A DNA stretch of 48,268 nt from Parafrankia sp. EUN1f (GTDB taxonomy: Bacteria > Actinomycetota > Actinomycetes > Frankiales > Frankiaceae). This document shows, in pieces, positions 8,526 to 16,954 of the stretch. The stretch covers positions 1 through 48,268 of the forward strand of contig NZ_ADGX01000063.1 in NCBI RefSeq assembly GCF_000177675.1. The letters are read 5' to 3'. A program made the translations under genes and the position numbers. A model generated the notes under the pieces. It was given only the letters and a program-made list of their open reading frames with translations, was not told the origin of the DNA and did no database searches. Each line of letters starts with the position of its first letter. Position 1 is the stretch's first letter.

Positions 8526-8659
8526 CGAGCTCGTCCTCTCATCGGCCTCAGGTCCAGGCCGGTCCATGGCGTGCTCCGCGGCGCGCCGTGGAGTCAGGAT
8601 GCCCCGGCCAGGACTCGAACATGAGTGGCTTGAAAGTCACTGCTCGATAGGATCTGGCC

Positions 8660-9700
8660 ATGCATCGCGTCGCCGTTCTCGCACTTGACGGCGTCATCCC
8701 GTTCGAGCTCGGCATACCCGCCCGGGTCTTCGGGGCGGCGGTCGGGCCGGCCGGAGAGCCGCTCTACGACGTCGTCGTCTGCACTGTCGACGGAGAGCCC
8801 GTTCGTACGGCCGCCGGCTTCACCATTGCCGTCGATCACACGGCTGAGATCCTCGGCACCGCGAACACCGTGGTCCTTGCGCCGGTCCATCCGCAGCACG
8901 CCGACTCGTTCCCAGGGGCCGGATCGGACGAGCCGGACGAACGGAACAGGTTCGACGACCCGCGGTCGGTCGCACTGGTGGCCACGGCCCTCGCCAGGGT
9001 CACGGCGGGCACGCGGCTCGTTTCGATCTGCACGGCTTCGTCCCTGCTCGCAGCCACCGGGTGGCTGGACGGACGCCGAGCCACCACCCACTGGCTCGAA
9101 GCAGAGCGCCTGGCCCGGATGTATCCCCAGGTGACCGTTGACGCCGACGTCCTGTTCGTCGATGACGGGGATGTGCTGACGTCGGCGGGTGCCGCGTCCG
9201 GTATCGATCTGTGCCTGCACCTCGTCCGTCGCGATCACGGCAGCGAGGTCGCGAACCGCGCGGCCCGCCGCTGCGTCGTGCCGCCCTGGCGTGATGGCGG
9301 GCAGGCGCAGTACATCGAGCGCCCTGTACCGCCGTCCTCCGGGACCAGCACGGCCAGCACCCGGGAGTGGATGCTTCGTCGCCTGGGCGAGCCGACCAGC
9401 CTGTCCGAGCTTGCCGCACACGCGCACATGAGTGTGCGGACCTTCAGCCGCAGGTTTCGGGACGAGGTCGGGCTCCCGCCCGGTCAGTGGCTGACCGGGC
9501 AACGGGTGGAGCGGGCCAGGCATCTCCTTGAGAGCAGTGACCTGCCGTTTGACGAGATCGCCCGGCACACGGGCTTCGCGACCGGGATCTCGCTGCGCCA
9601 GCATTTCCGAACCGCGACGGGCGTCTCACCCACCGCCTACCGGCAGACCTTCCGTGATCGCGATGGCACCGGCGTTCTGACCGCGAGGGAGAACAGGTGA
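8660..9700 (+). CDS. GlxA-family transcriptional regulator (DJ-1/PfpI plus AraC)
   Basis: A 346-residue regulator with an N-terminal class I glutamine-amidotransferase-like (DJ-1/PfpI) domain, residues about 1-190, and a C-terminal AraC helix-turn-helix pair, about 235-330. The DJ-1 nucleophile region is RLVSICTASSLLAATGWLDG, which keeps a cysteine, followed by RRATTHW. The AraC part shows LSELAAHAHMSVRTFSRRF and FDEIARHTGFATGISLRQHF. The family senses metabolites and activates nearby catabolic or detoxification genes. It is divergent from the oxidoreductase at 8525, its most likely target. Confidence 0.9.
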   Translation: MHRVAVLALDGVIPFELGIPARVFGAAVGPAGEPLYDVVVCTVDGEPVRTAAGFTIAVDHTAEILGTANTVVLAPVHPQHADSFPGAGSDEPDERNRFDDPRSVALVATALARVTAGTRLVSICTASSLLAATGWLDGRRATTHWLEAERLARMYPQVTVDADVLFVDDGDVLTSAGAASGIDLCLHLVRRDHGSEVANRAARRCVVPPWRDGGQAQYIERPVPPSSGTSTASTREWMLRRLGEPTSLSELAAHAHMSVRTFSRRFRDEVGLPPGQWLTGQRVERARHLLESSDLPFDEIARHTGFATGISLRQHFRTATGVSPTAYRQTFRDRDGTGVLTARENR

Positions 9701-9863
9701 CGCAGGGCCAGCGCGGTGGCGCATTCCAATGCCGCAGAGGAGGACAGGCCGGCGTCATGATGGTTCGGCACCACACAATTGTCACCGGGGATGGTGAAGC
9801 TCTGGCCCGTTCAGGCGCGGTTTGAGGGTCTGGGGTGGGTCGGGCGTTCGCGACGCGGCGCCG

Positions 9864-10874
9864 TCACGTCCGCGCTGGAAGTGCCGCCAGCTCGGTCACT
9901 TCCCGCAGAGTGCGGGTTCCGGGCGGCAAGCGGCGTGCGTCCGCCTCGCCGAGCACCCGCTGCAGTGCGGCGTTGACCGGGGTCGGGACGCCGTGCAGCC
10001 GGCCCAGCAGCACGATCTCGCCGTTCAGGAAGTCGGCTTCGCTGGGAACACCGCGGGCGAAGCTCTGCCAGGTGGACTGCCGGCCCGGCACGACACCCGA
10101 GTTCGGATCGATCCCGAACGTGGAGAGGTCCTCGGTGCGTTCCGCGGCGGTGTCGGCGATCGCGAGACCGGCGGCCTCGAACACGGCTCGGGCTTCCGCG
10201 ACGAGGCGGTGGCCGAGGGCCGACCGCTCGTCGTCGTCGTCGCCGGCCAGGACCTCCAGCCCGTTGCGCACGCTGTGCAGCAGCTTCGCCGCCTTCCAGC
10301 GGGTGACGTCGTCCGTGAGCTGGACGATGTACCCGGCACGGCGCAGGTCGGCCGCGACGCCCTCCAGGGCCGGGTCGGTGCCACGCGGTGCGCCACCGAC
10401 GGTGAGGACGCCGACCGCGCCACTCGCGCCCGAGCGCACCTCGCCGACGTTGTGGTAGTGGGCACTGGTGAGGATCGTGCCGCCGAGCACCCGCGCGAAC
10501 CGGCGCAGCGCGATGCGGTCGGCGTCGAGGCCGTTCTGCAGGGTCAGCAACGGAAGCTCGGCCGCGGCCCCCGGCCGGCCGTCGAGGTCGACCGGCCGCC
10601 ACGCCCAGGTGCGCACGGCTGCCTCGGCGTCCTGCACCTTCGTGGCGAGCACGAGCAGATCACCGCCGCGCAGGTCCACCTCGTCGGGGTCTGCCGCGGT
10701 GGACACGCGCACGGTCCGCGGTTCGCCGTGCCGCACATACCGCAGGCCGGCTTCCCGTATCCGCCGGATGTGCTCTCCGCGGCCGACCAGCACGTGGTCG
10801 ATGCCCGCTCCGGTGAGCTGGGCGGCGAGCATGGCGCCCACCGCGCCCGCCCCGATGATGATGTAACGCGTCAC
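9864..10874 (-). CDS. ketopantoate reductase family (ApbA/PanE-like) protein
   Basis: A 336-residue NAD(P)-binding protein. The Rossmann motif is at the very N-terminus (TRYIIIGAGAVGAMLAAQL). LLVLATKVQDAEAA and LLTLQNGLDAD correspond to conserved ApbA motifs, and WKAAKLLHSVRNGLEVL matches the helix carrying the catalytic Lys. ApbA/PanE reduces 2-dehydropantoate to pantoate in CoA synthesis, but many paralogues act on other 2-oxoacids or imines. The GTG at 10874 is chosen because the Rossmann fold starts there; its ribosome site is weak. It converges on the GlxA gene with a 163-base gap. Confidence 0.82.
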   Translation of the reverse strand: MTRYIIIGAGAVGAMLAAQLTGAGIDHVLVGRGEHIRRIREAGLRYVRHGEPRTVRVSTAADPDEVDLRGGDLLVLATKVQDAEAAVRTWAWRPVDLDGRPGAAAELPLLTLQNGLDADRIALRRFARVLGGTILTSAHYHNVGEVRSGASGAVGVLTVGGAPRGTDPALEGVAADLRRAGYIVQLTDDVTRWKAAKLLHSVRNGLEVLAGDDDDERSALGHRLVAEARAVFEAAGLAIADTAAERTEDLSTFGIDPNSGVVPGRQSTWQSFARGVPSEADFLNGEIVLLGRLHGVPTPVNAALQRVLGEADARRLPPGTRTLREVTELAALPART

Positions 10875-11026
10875 GTGGCGGAGGTGGTCGTGCTGACGTC
10901 GATGACACGCCGCCTGGTGCACTGCGGCCGCAGCTGCGAACCCATACCTGTGATCATCTGCCAACAGGGCTGCGACGTCCAACGACGAAGCCCGATGACG
11001 ACCCATCACCGTTTCGGATCGATAGG

Positions 11027-11079
11027 GCTCGGGCGGCGGTGGCCGGCCAGGTCATCGCCTGACCGGCCACCGTCCGAGC
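11027..11079. terminator. strong GC hairpin
   Basis: A long inverted repeat. GCTCGG plus CGGTGGCCGG plus CAGG on the left (from 11027) pairs with CCTG, CCGGCCACCG and CCGAGC on the right (to 11079), with a 6-base loop TCATCG and small bulges. It lies between the SDR gene (ending at 11143 on the minus strand) and the start of the reductase gene, and can terminate the leftward SDR transcript. Confidence 0.75.
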
Positions 11080-11084
11080 CTGTG

Positions 11085-11141
11085 CTCAGCGGCTTCGGTA
11101 GGGCTCAGCGGCTTCGGTAGGGCTCAGCGGCTTCAGTAGGG
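11085..11141. repeat. 19-bp direct repeat, three copies
   Basis: Three contiguous 19-bp units (CTCAGCGGCTTCGGTAGGG) at 11085-11103, 11104-11122 and 11123-11141. The third has one change (G to A) and a partial fourth (CTCAG) follows. The array directly abuts the stop codon of the SDR gene (TGA at 11143-11145). Each unit carries the same CTCA, so the natural stop lies in the partial fourth copy. Confidence 0.9.
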
Positions 11142-11142
11142 C

Positions 11143-12006
11143 TCAGTGCAGCGGGTTCTTGGCGGGAACGGCCGCCGACATGTCGGTGATCTCCGCCCAG
11201 CGGTCGGCGACCTCGGCCGGCGTCGGGGGCTGCTCGAACTGGACGCCGGCGTTCTGGAACAGCTGGACCCGCTGCACGAGCCCACCGCCGAGAACGAGGA
11301 CCGAGCCGGTGTCGGTGCACTCCTCCGTCACCAGCTGGGTCACGACGGGCGCGACGAACGCGGTCGAAAGCTTGGCGAGAACGTCGGCGGAGGCGATGTC
11401 GGCGGTCATCCGGGTCGCGGCGATCGGGGCGATCGCGTTGGCGGTGATGCCGTACTTCGCGCCCTCGATCGACAGGGTGTTGATGAGACCGACCAGGCCC
11501 ATCTTCGCGGCGCCGTAGTTGGCCTGGCCGAAGTTGCCGAACAGTCCGCTTGTCGAGGTGACCACCACGATGCGTCCGTACCGCTGCTCCCGGAAGTGCG
11601 GCCACAGCGCGCGGGTGATGTTGTAGCCGCCGTACAGGTGGACCTGGATGACGGCGTCCCACTGGGTGTCGGTCATCTTCGCGTACGAGACGTCGCGCAG
11701 GATCCCGGCGTTGCTGACGACGCCGTGCACGGCCCCGAAGGCGTCGATGGCCGTCGCCACGATCGCGGCCGCGCCCTCGGCGGTGGCGACGCTGTCGTAG
11801 TTGGCGACCGCCTCTCCGCCGGCCTCCCGGATCTCGGCGACGACCTTGTCCGCCATCTCGGAACCGGCACCCGACCCGTCCCGGGCACCGCCGAGGTCGT
11901 TGACGACAACCCGCGCTCCGTTCGCGGCGAGCAGCAGGGCGTACTCCCGGCCGAGCCCGCCCCCGGCGCCCGTGACGATGACTACGCGACCGTCGACTCC
12001 CGACAT
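11143..12006 (-). CDS. short-chain dehydrogenase/reductase (hydroxyacyl-CoA type)
   Basis: Classical SDR of 287 residues. The cofactor motif is VTGAGGGLGREYALLLAANG, NAG occurs in VSNAGILRDVSYAKM, and the catalytic Ser and Tyr-Lys lie in TSTSGLFGNFGQANYGAAK. The GREYAL and VNDLGG motifs are those of the SDRs related to the (3R)-hydroxyacyl-CoA dehydrogenase of the multifunctional MFE-2/FOX2 enzymes, so a 3-hydroxyacyl-CoA or similar substrate is plausible. An exact AGGAGG lies 5 bases before the ATG at 12006. It follows the aldehyde dehydrogenase on the same strand after a 171-base gap that contains a 9-bp repeat array. Confidence 0.88.
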   Translation of the reverse strand: MSGVDGRVVIVTGAGGGLGREYALLLAANGARVVVNDLGGARDGSGAGSEMADKVVAEIREAGGEAVANYDSVATAEGAAAIVATAIDAFGAVHGVVSNAGILRDVSYAKMTDTQWDAVIQVHLYGGYNITRALWPHFREQRYGRIVVVTSTSGLFGNFGQANYGAAKMGLVGLINTLSIEGAKYGITANAIAPIAATRMTADIASADVLAKLSTAFVAPVVTQLVTEECTDTGSVLVLGGGLVQRVQLFQNAGVQFEQPPTPAEVADRWAEITDMSAAVPAKNPLH

Positions 12007-12111
12007 CCCATCCTCCTGACACCCACGCCCCCGAACGCACCACTGCGTTCTGACCCGGATGTTAGTTTCTGGGCGTCGAGCAGGTACCGGAGCAGCGGCG
12101 CACAGCACACC

Positions 12112-12174
12112 AACCACACCAGCCACACCAGCCACACCAGCCACACCAGCCAAGCCGACCACACCGGCCACGCC
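12112..12174. repeat. 9-bp tandem repeat (AGCCACACC)n
   Basis: Seven 9-bp units beginning at 12112. Those at 12121, 12130 and 12139 are exact, and the other four differ by one or two bases. The array ends 3 bases from the stop codon of the aldehyde dehydrogenase gene (12178-12180). Unit length and position just after a stop codon match the array at 2257-2315, though the unit sequence differs. Confidence 0.85.
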
Positions 12175-12177
12175 GGA

Positions 12178-13578
12178 TCAGAGGAGCCTGCGCAGGAGGC
12201 GTCGCGCCCGCCGCGTGTACGGCGGGTAGACGAACCGGAGGTCCGGCCGGTTGCTCCGCGCGAGGACCGCCTTGCGATGGCTGAGCGTCTGGAAGCCCCA
12301 CTCACCGTGGTAGGCCCCCATGCCGCTGGCGCCGACCCCGCCGAACGGCAGCGACGGGACGAGACAGTGCACCGCGACATGATTGATCACCGCGCCACCG
12401 GCGGGGACCTGTTCGACGACCCGCCGGGCCAGCGCCCGCGACCGGCTGAACACGTACACCGCGAGCGGCTTGTCGCCGCGGTTGACGTACCGCACCGCGT
12501 CCTCGACCGAGCCGACGCCGAGGACGGGCAGGATCGGGCCGAAGATCTCCTCCCGCATCAGCGGCTCGTCGGGCCCGGGATCGACGACGACGGTCGGTTC
12601 GATCGTCAGCGCCGCCTCGTCGACCCCGCCACCGCTGACGATGGTGCCCTTGGTGGACAGCAGATAGCCGGCCAGCCGGTCGAACTGACGGGCGTTGACG
12701 ATGCGCAGCCCGCCGGCCGCACCGGCGCGGAACTCCGCGATCGTGGCCGTGATCCGCTCGAGGAGCCGGTCCTTGACCCGCTCGTCGACAAGGATGTAGT
12801 CCGGCGCGATACAGGTCTGCCCGGAGTTCATCAGCTTCACCCAGACGACGCGGCGCGCGACGACGTCCAGGTCGGCGTCCGGTGCCACGATCACCGGGCT
12901 CTTGCCGCCGAGCTCCAGGGTGACCGGGGTAAGGGTGGCGGCCGCCCCGGCCATGATCTTGCGGCCGATCTCCGTTCCGCCGGTGAACAGCGCATGGTCG
13001 AAGCCGGCAGCGAGCAGCCCCTGGGTCAGCTGCCCGTCGCCTTCCACGACCTTGACGGCGTCGGCGTCGAGGTACTCGGGGATGAGCCGGGCGAGCAGAG
13101 CGGACGTCGCCGGGGCCAGCTCGGACGGTTTGACGACGACACAGTTGCCCGCCGCGACCGCGGCAACCAGCGGCGCGAGGCACAGGTAGACGGGGTAGTT
13201 CCACGGCCCCACGACGAGCACGACACCGAGCGGCTCGTACTGGACCCAGCCGGCCCCGGGCCACTGGTGCAGCGGAAGCCGCCGGCGGCGCCGGCGCATC
13301 CACGACCGCAGGTGCCTGCGTGCGTAGACAGCCTCGGCCCGGGAGGACCCGATGTCTGCGAGCCATGCCTCCATCTCGCTGCGTCCGAGATCCTGCTCGA
13401 GCGCGCCCGCGAGGTCGCTCTCCCGCTCGTCGAGCAGCCGGATGACGGCGTCGAGCTGGGCCAGCCGCCAGGCCACCGGCCTCGTGCGGCCGGTGGCCTG
13501 CAGGGCACGCAACGAGGTCACGAGCGCCGTCGGGTCCGGGGGCCCCGTGAGGTCATCGGCGAGGTGGTGGGTCGTCAT
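12178..13578 (-). CDS. aldehyde dehydrogenase (coniferyl-aldehyde/ALDH3-like)
   Basis: NAD(P)-dependent aldehyde dehydrogenase of 466 residues, in the short class-3 range. Motifs are VLVVGPWNYPVYLCLAPL, the catalytic Glu in LELGGKSPVIV, the catalytic Cys in NSGQTCIAPDYILV, and the C-terminal LPFGGVGASGMGAYHGEWGF typical of ALDH3 and coniferyl aldehyde dehydrogenases. It oxidises aliphatic or aromatic aldehydes to acids in the cytosol. GGAG lies 6 bases before the ATG. With the SDR downstream it may form an alcohol/aldehyde degradation pair. Confidence 0.92.
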   Translation of the reverse strand: MTTHHLADDLTGPPDPTALVTSLRALQATGRTRPVAWRLAQLDAVIRLLDERESDLAGALEQDLGRSEMEAWLADIGSSRAEAVYARRHLRSWMRRRRRRLPLHQWPGAGWVQYEPLGVVLVVGPWNYPVYLCLAPLVAAVAAGNCVVVKPSELAPATSALLARLIPEYLDADAVKVVEGDGQLTQGLLAAGFDHALFTGGTEIGRKIMAGAAATLTPVTLELGGKSPVIVAPDADLDVVARRVVWVKLMNSGQTCIAPDYILVDERVKDRLLERITATIAEFRAGAAGGLRIVNARQFDRLAGYLLSTKGTIVSGGGVDEAALTIEPTVVVDPGPDEPLMREEIFGPILPVLGVGSVEDAVRYVNRGDKPLAVYVFSRSRALARRVVEQVPAGGAVINHVAVHCLVPSLPFGGVGASGMGAYHGEWGFQTLSHRKAVLARSNRPDLRFVYPPYTRRARRLLRRLL

Positions 13579-13727
13579 GGGGAACTCCGGGGCGAGGAGG
13601 TCATATGGCCGGGCAGCACACCATCCAGTTCATCATCCGGCCTGGCCTGCGCCGCCGACCACTCGCGCGTCGCGGGCCAGTGACGGCCTCACCGCCGACC
13701 CTGCCCCTTCGCCGAATCGTGTCGAGG

Positions 13728-16304
13728 TCACGCCGCGGGGGTGCCTCGGGCGGTTCGCGGCACCACCCCGAGGGCGGCGACATCGATCTGGCCTATTGCT
13801 CGCAACGGGTACACGTTGGTGGTCCGCTCGCTGGTGACCCTGAGCTCGACGATCTGGGCAACGGGCAGCACGATCGCGAGATCGAGCATCTTCCTGTTCA
13901 CCGCCTCCCAGGCAGGCCGGGCGAGATCCGGATCGGTCTGCTCGCTGGCTCGGTCGATGAGCCGGTCCAGATCGGGACTCGTGAACTGGGTGGCATTCGA
14001 GTTCTCGCCCTCGGGACGGTCCGAGTGGAAGGCCCAGAAGTATCCGTAGGGGCTGACCACGAGCGGTTCGATTCCCGACCAGACGAGGCCCCAGCCACGC
14101 TGCCGCGCGATATCGGGTCCCCACCCGAAGATCGCGTCGTACTCGGACGGCTCGACCACCTGGATGTTGACGATGATGTGGTACTTCCGCAGCGACTCGG
14201 TCAGCGCCATGGCGATCTTCATATTCCGGTTGTCGGACATGGTGCGGGTGCGACGGACGGGGACGGTGACGGAGAATCCGTCGGGGTGCCCGCAGGCGTC
14301 GAGCGCGATCTGCACCCGACCGCCGCCATAGGGGTACCGCCCGGCGAGGGTGTCAGCGGGCAGCGGGGTCAGAACCTCGCGGACGGCGAGAGATCCCGCC
14401 GGTCTCGCCGCCTCCTGGGCACCTCCGAGCGCGTCCACCAGGCGCTTGGTGTCAGTGGCGCGGAAGATCGCTTCCCGGCAGTGGATGTTGTCGAGCGGCG
14501 CGACCGAGGTGACCACCGAGAGAAACCATGAACTGGCGTCCGCCATGACGTCCGAACGCTTCATTATCTCCGGGATGTCCGTCCTGGTCAGGATCTCGCT
14601 GCGCGTCGGGTCCACAACACCGGAATGACCGATATCGATGTCGGCGTCGCCGTTGATGACGGCCCCGTCGACCGCGTCCTGGTCGGGGAGCACCCGGATG
14701 ACGATCCGGTCCGGCAGGGCGGAACGCGCTCCGTCGGCCTTCCGGTCCCATCGCGCGTTGCGGACGAGCACGGCCTCGGTGCCGGGGTCGAGGGACTGCA
14801 GCCGGTAGGGCCCGGTCGACGCCGGCCGCTTCCCGTAGGAGGCGCCGGTGTCCCGGCCCAGCCGCGGAACGGGGGCGGTGACCGGCAGGGCCATGTACCG
14901 GTCCCAGTCGGCGCACGGCCGGGAGAGATGGAAGACGATAGTCCGGTCGTCCGGCGTGCTGATCGAGCTCAGCCGGCCGCCCCCCGGTGCCTCGAACGGC
15001 CCCGGGTACTGCGCGCCGGCCGGAAGCAGCAGCCGCCGGAAGTCGCGGACGTCCGCGCCGGGCAGCCTGCGACCACCGAGGACGGTGTTCGAGGCGAACG
15101 AACGTTCGACCGCGTAGCGGACGTCGTCCGCGCGAACCGCTGTCCCGTCGTCGAACACCAGGCCGGACCGGAGCGTGTACGTCCAGGTGGTGGCGTTGTC
15201 GGTGGGTGTTCCGGTCGACTGGGCCAGATCGCCGACGAGATCGGGAGGTTCGGTGCCAGGGCCGGACCGGAAGGTGACCAGAGTCCGGTTGAGTTCTCGT
15301 TGCAGATTGACGCCCAGCGGCGAGTCCGCTCCGATGGCCGGATCCAGCGAGGTGAGGTGGAACCGGTCCGTTTCGGCTGACAGAACCATGCGCAGCTCAC
15401 CTCCGGCACGGTTCGACCTGTTCCGAATCGATGGCGACGTCTCACCCTGGCCGGAGGGCACGACGAGAACAGCACAGACCAGGGCGGCCAGCGTCACCAC
15501 GCACAGCCCGCCCCGGAACGCGCCCCGTCTCGCGACCAGGGCACGGACTCGCGGACTTGCCGCGATGACGTCGCGCATGGCCGTCGCCTGCAGGTCACCA
15601 CCGAGGGCGCCGTCGCCCCGGCGCACGTATTCCCGCACAACGCCGACGACAGCCCGCCGCTGGCGGATCTGGACCGGGCCGCCCGAAAGCCCACGGACAG
15701 TCGGCGCGGTCGACGCGGCGGCCTGGTCGACATGCACGTTGATCGCGCGGGCCCGGTTCGACGCCAGACCGTCGACGTCGGTCACCCGCCCACTCCATGT
15801 GACGGGTTCGGGCCGCGGCATGGACCTGGAGAAGCCGGTGATCGTCACCCGGTCGAGCCGCCGGAGACGACGACTCGGCCGCATCGCGTTCCGGGCGAGG
15901 ACGCGCCCGATCCGCCGGCGGGCCGCTGGGCTCAGCCGTCCCCGGTCGACGACCAGAAGCGCAACGTCCAGGGCCTCGTCCTGCCAGGCCACTTTCATCG
16001 GGACGTCCAGTGCCTCGGTGTCCGACGAGGTCTCCGACCGCCCGCGGCGCCGACGCTGTCGCTGGCGCCGCGGCGGGAGCGGCAGGTGGAACCACAGCTG
16101 GTGGTCGGCCGGCGCCGACCTGTCCGCGGCGACCACGGCCCGGGTCCGGCCGGCGCCCGGCTGAGCGTCAACTGCGCCTCGCAGGCAGTGCAAGGCGGTC
16201 AGCACCTCCCGAGCGGAGATCACGAAGGCCGACCGACGCGGCGCGGCCACCGGATCCGACCGTTCGGCGTCCGTCAGCAGCAGCCGACCCACACCACGGT
16301 GCAT
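13728..16304 (-). CDS. trypsin-like protease - transmembrane - solute-binding (SBP family 5) fusion
   Basis: An 858-residue single-pass membrane protein of unusual build. Residues 1-255 form a trypsin-like peptidase domain with all three catalytic residues in place: H39 in LTALHC, D113 in ALDVALL and S207 in RGLSGGPV. No signal peptide precedes it. One hydrophobic segment follows (about 266-283, GLCVVTLAALVCAVLVV) after basic residues, which predicts the protease inside and the C-terminus outside. Residues 310-850 are an extracellular solute-binding family 5 domain of the dipeptide/nickel ABC type (LRMVLSAETDRFHLTSLDPA, TWTYTLRSGLVFDDGTAV, STGPYRL). No ABC permease or ATPase genes are nearby. 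The ATG at 16304 starts 4 bases after the Trypco1 stop, so the two are co-translated. I infer a ligand receptor that controls a cytosolic protease. Confidence 0.8.
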   Translation of the reverse strand: MHRGVGRLLLTDAERSDPVAAPRRSAFVISAREVLTALHCLRGAVDAQPGAGRTRAVVAADRSAPADHQLWFHLPLPPRRQRQRRRRGRSETSSDTEALDVPMKVAWQDEALDVALLVVDRGRLSPAARRRIGRVLARNAMRPSRRLRRLDRVTITGFSRSMPRPEPVTWSGRVTDVDGLASNRARAINVHVDQAAASTAPTVRGLSGGPVQIRQRRAVVGVVREYVRRGDGALGGDLQATAMRDVIAASPRVRALVARRGAFRGGLCVVTLAALVCAVLVVPSGQGETSPSIRNRSNRAGGELRMVLSAETDRFHLTSLDPAIGADSPLGVNLQRELNRTLVTFRSGPGTEPPDLVGDLAQSTGTPTDNATTWTYTLRSGLVFDDGTAVRADDVRYAVERSFASNTVLGGRRLPGADVRDFRRLLLPAGAQYPGPFEAPGGGRLSSISTPDDRTIVFHLSRPCADWDRYMALPVTAPVPRLGRDTGASYGKRPASTGPYRLQSLDPGTEAVLVRNARWDRKADGARSALPDRIVIRVLPDQDAVDGAVINGDADIDIGHSGVVDPTRSEILTRTDIPEIMKRSDVMADASSWFLSVVTSVAPLDNIHCREAIFRATDTKRLVDALGGAQEAARPAGSLAVREVLTPLPADTLAGRYPYGGGRVQIALDACGHPDGFSVTVPVRRTRTMSDNRNMKIAMALTESLRKYHIIVNIQVVEPSEYDAIFGWGPDIARQRGWGLVWSGIEPLVVSPYGYFWAFHSDRPEGENSNATQFTSPDLDRLIDRASEQTDPDLARPAWEAVNRKMLDLAIVLPVAQIVELRVTSERTTNVYPLRAIGQIDVAALGVVPRTARGTPAA

Positions 16305-16308
16305 GCCG

Positions 16309-16743
16309 CTACTCCGCTCGGCGGGCGAGAACGACCGACACCTGCGTCGTAGCCTCTCCACCGGCCGTCAGCAGCGCCTCGACCACCTTGCCGGCGCCCG
16401 CCGTGAAGGTGAGGCCGAAGGTCAACTCAACGGACTGGACGCCCAGCTGACCCGGCTCCGGCGAGCCGATCGGCCGCCGCGCCAGTTCCGTGCCGAGCCG
16501 CTCCGCCACGGCCCCGATCTGGGCCGCGATCGCGTCGGCGGTGGCGTTCAGCACAGCCTCTCCCAGCACGGCGACCCGATTCCGGCGGGGGCCGTCCGGC
16601 TCGCCGCTCGCGGACTGGAACGAGGTCGACTCATCCAGCCCGGAATCCTCCTGGGCAGCCCGGAGAAGAACTCCGACCTCAAATTCGGCGACATCTTCCC
16701 GCGCGGACGGAGCACTGTTCTCGTGCTTGCCGGCAACAGCCAT
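16309..16743 (-). CDS. Trypsin-co-occurring domain 1 (Trypco1/CU044_2847-type) protein
   Basis: A small cytosolic protein of 144 residues. The C-terminal third (VELTFGLTFTAGAGKVVEA, then TTQVSVVLARR) matches the pattern of the Trypco1 family. That family is named for co-occurrence with trypsin-like peptidases in predicted actinobacterial conflict or signalling systems. It is encoded directly before the protease-SBP fusion with a 4-base gap, as the family name predicts. GGGGG lies 5 bases before the ATG. It is probably an adaptor or substrate of the protease domain. Family membership is by motif and context; its biochemical role is not known. Confidence 0.7.
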   Translation of the reverse strand: MAVAGKHENSAPSAREDVAEFEVGVLLRAAQEDSGLDESTSFQSASGEPDGPRRNRVAVLGEAVLNATADAIAAQIGAVAERLGTELARRPIGSPEPGQLGVQSVELTFGLTFTAGAGKVVEALLTAGGEATTQVSVVLARRAE

Positions 16744-16875
16744 GTCATCCCCCGTAAACAACACTGATAGAAACAGCACTGGTAGTCGGAAACCAGCGGC
16801 GATGCGCACCGTGCGGGGTCGTCGTATCCCGCCACCAATCACCCGGTTGTATGACACCTGCGGCGGTACGGCGGA

Positions 16876-16919
16876 CTGTCCGTCGGTCGGCCGGGGAGGT
16901 CCTGCCGACCGACGGACAG
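16876..16919 (-). terminator. perfect 16-bp hairpin
   Basis: CTGTCCGTCGGTCGGC (16876-16891) pairs exactly with 16904-16919, with a 12-base loop. It lies 35 bases past the stop of the leftward GH16 gene and 130 bases before the Trypco1 start. It therefore separates the GH16 transcript from the protease operon. Confidence 0.88.
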
Positions 16920-16954
16920 GAGAAGAGAACTGCGGCGCCAGAGGTTCGGTGGCG

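Noticed and set aside
8598-8645. Sequence resembling the 3' half of a tRNA on the minus strand (TTCGAGTCCTGG and CTTTCAA).
   Set aside because: The T stem has a mismatch and a wobble, the anticodon stem does not pair, the variable loop is too short and no matching 5' acceptor or D arm is present. At best a decayed remnant, more likely chance.
12007-12171. N-terminal extension of the SDR through the 9-bp array, which would give an AGV-repeat leader.
   Set aside because: An AGGAGG site sits 5 bases before the ATG at 12006, and the Rossmann motif starts right after it.
13728-16304. The idea that this is a plain ABC transporter binding protein.
   Set aside because: It lacks an N-terminal signal peptide, begins with a protease domain with an intact triad, and has no permease or ATPase genes nearby.
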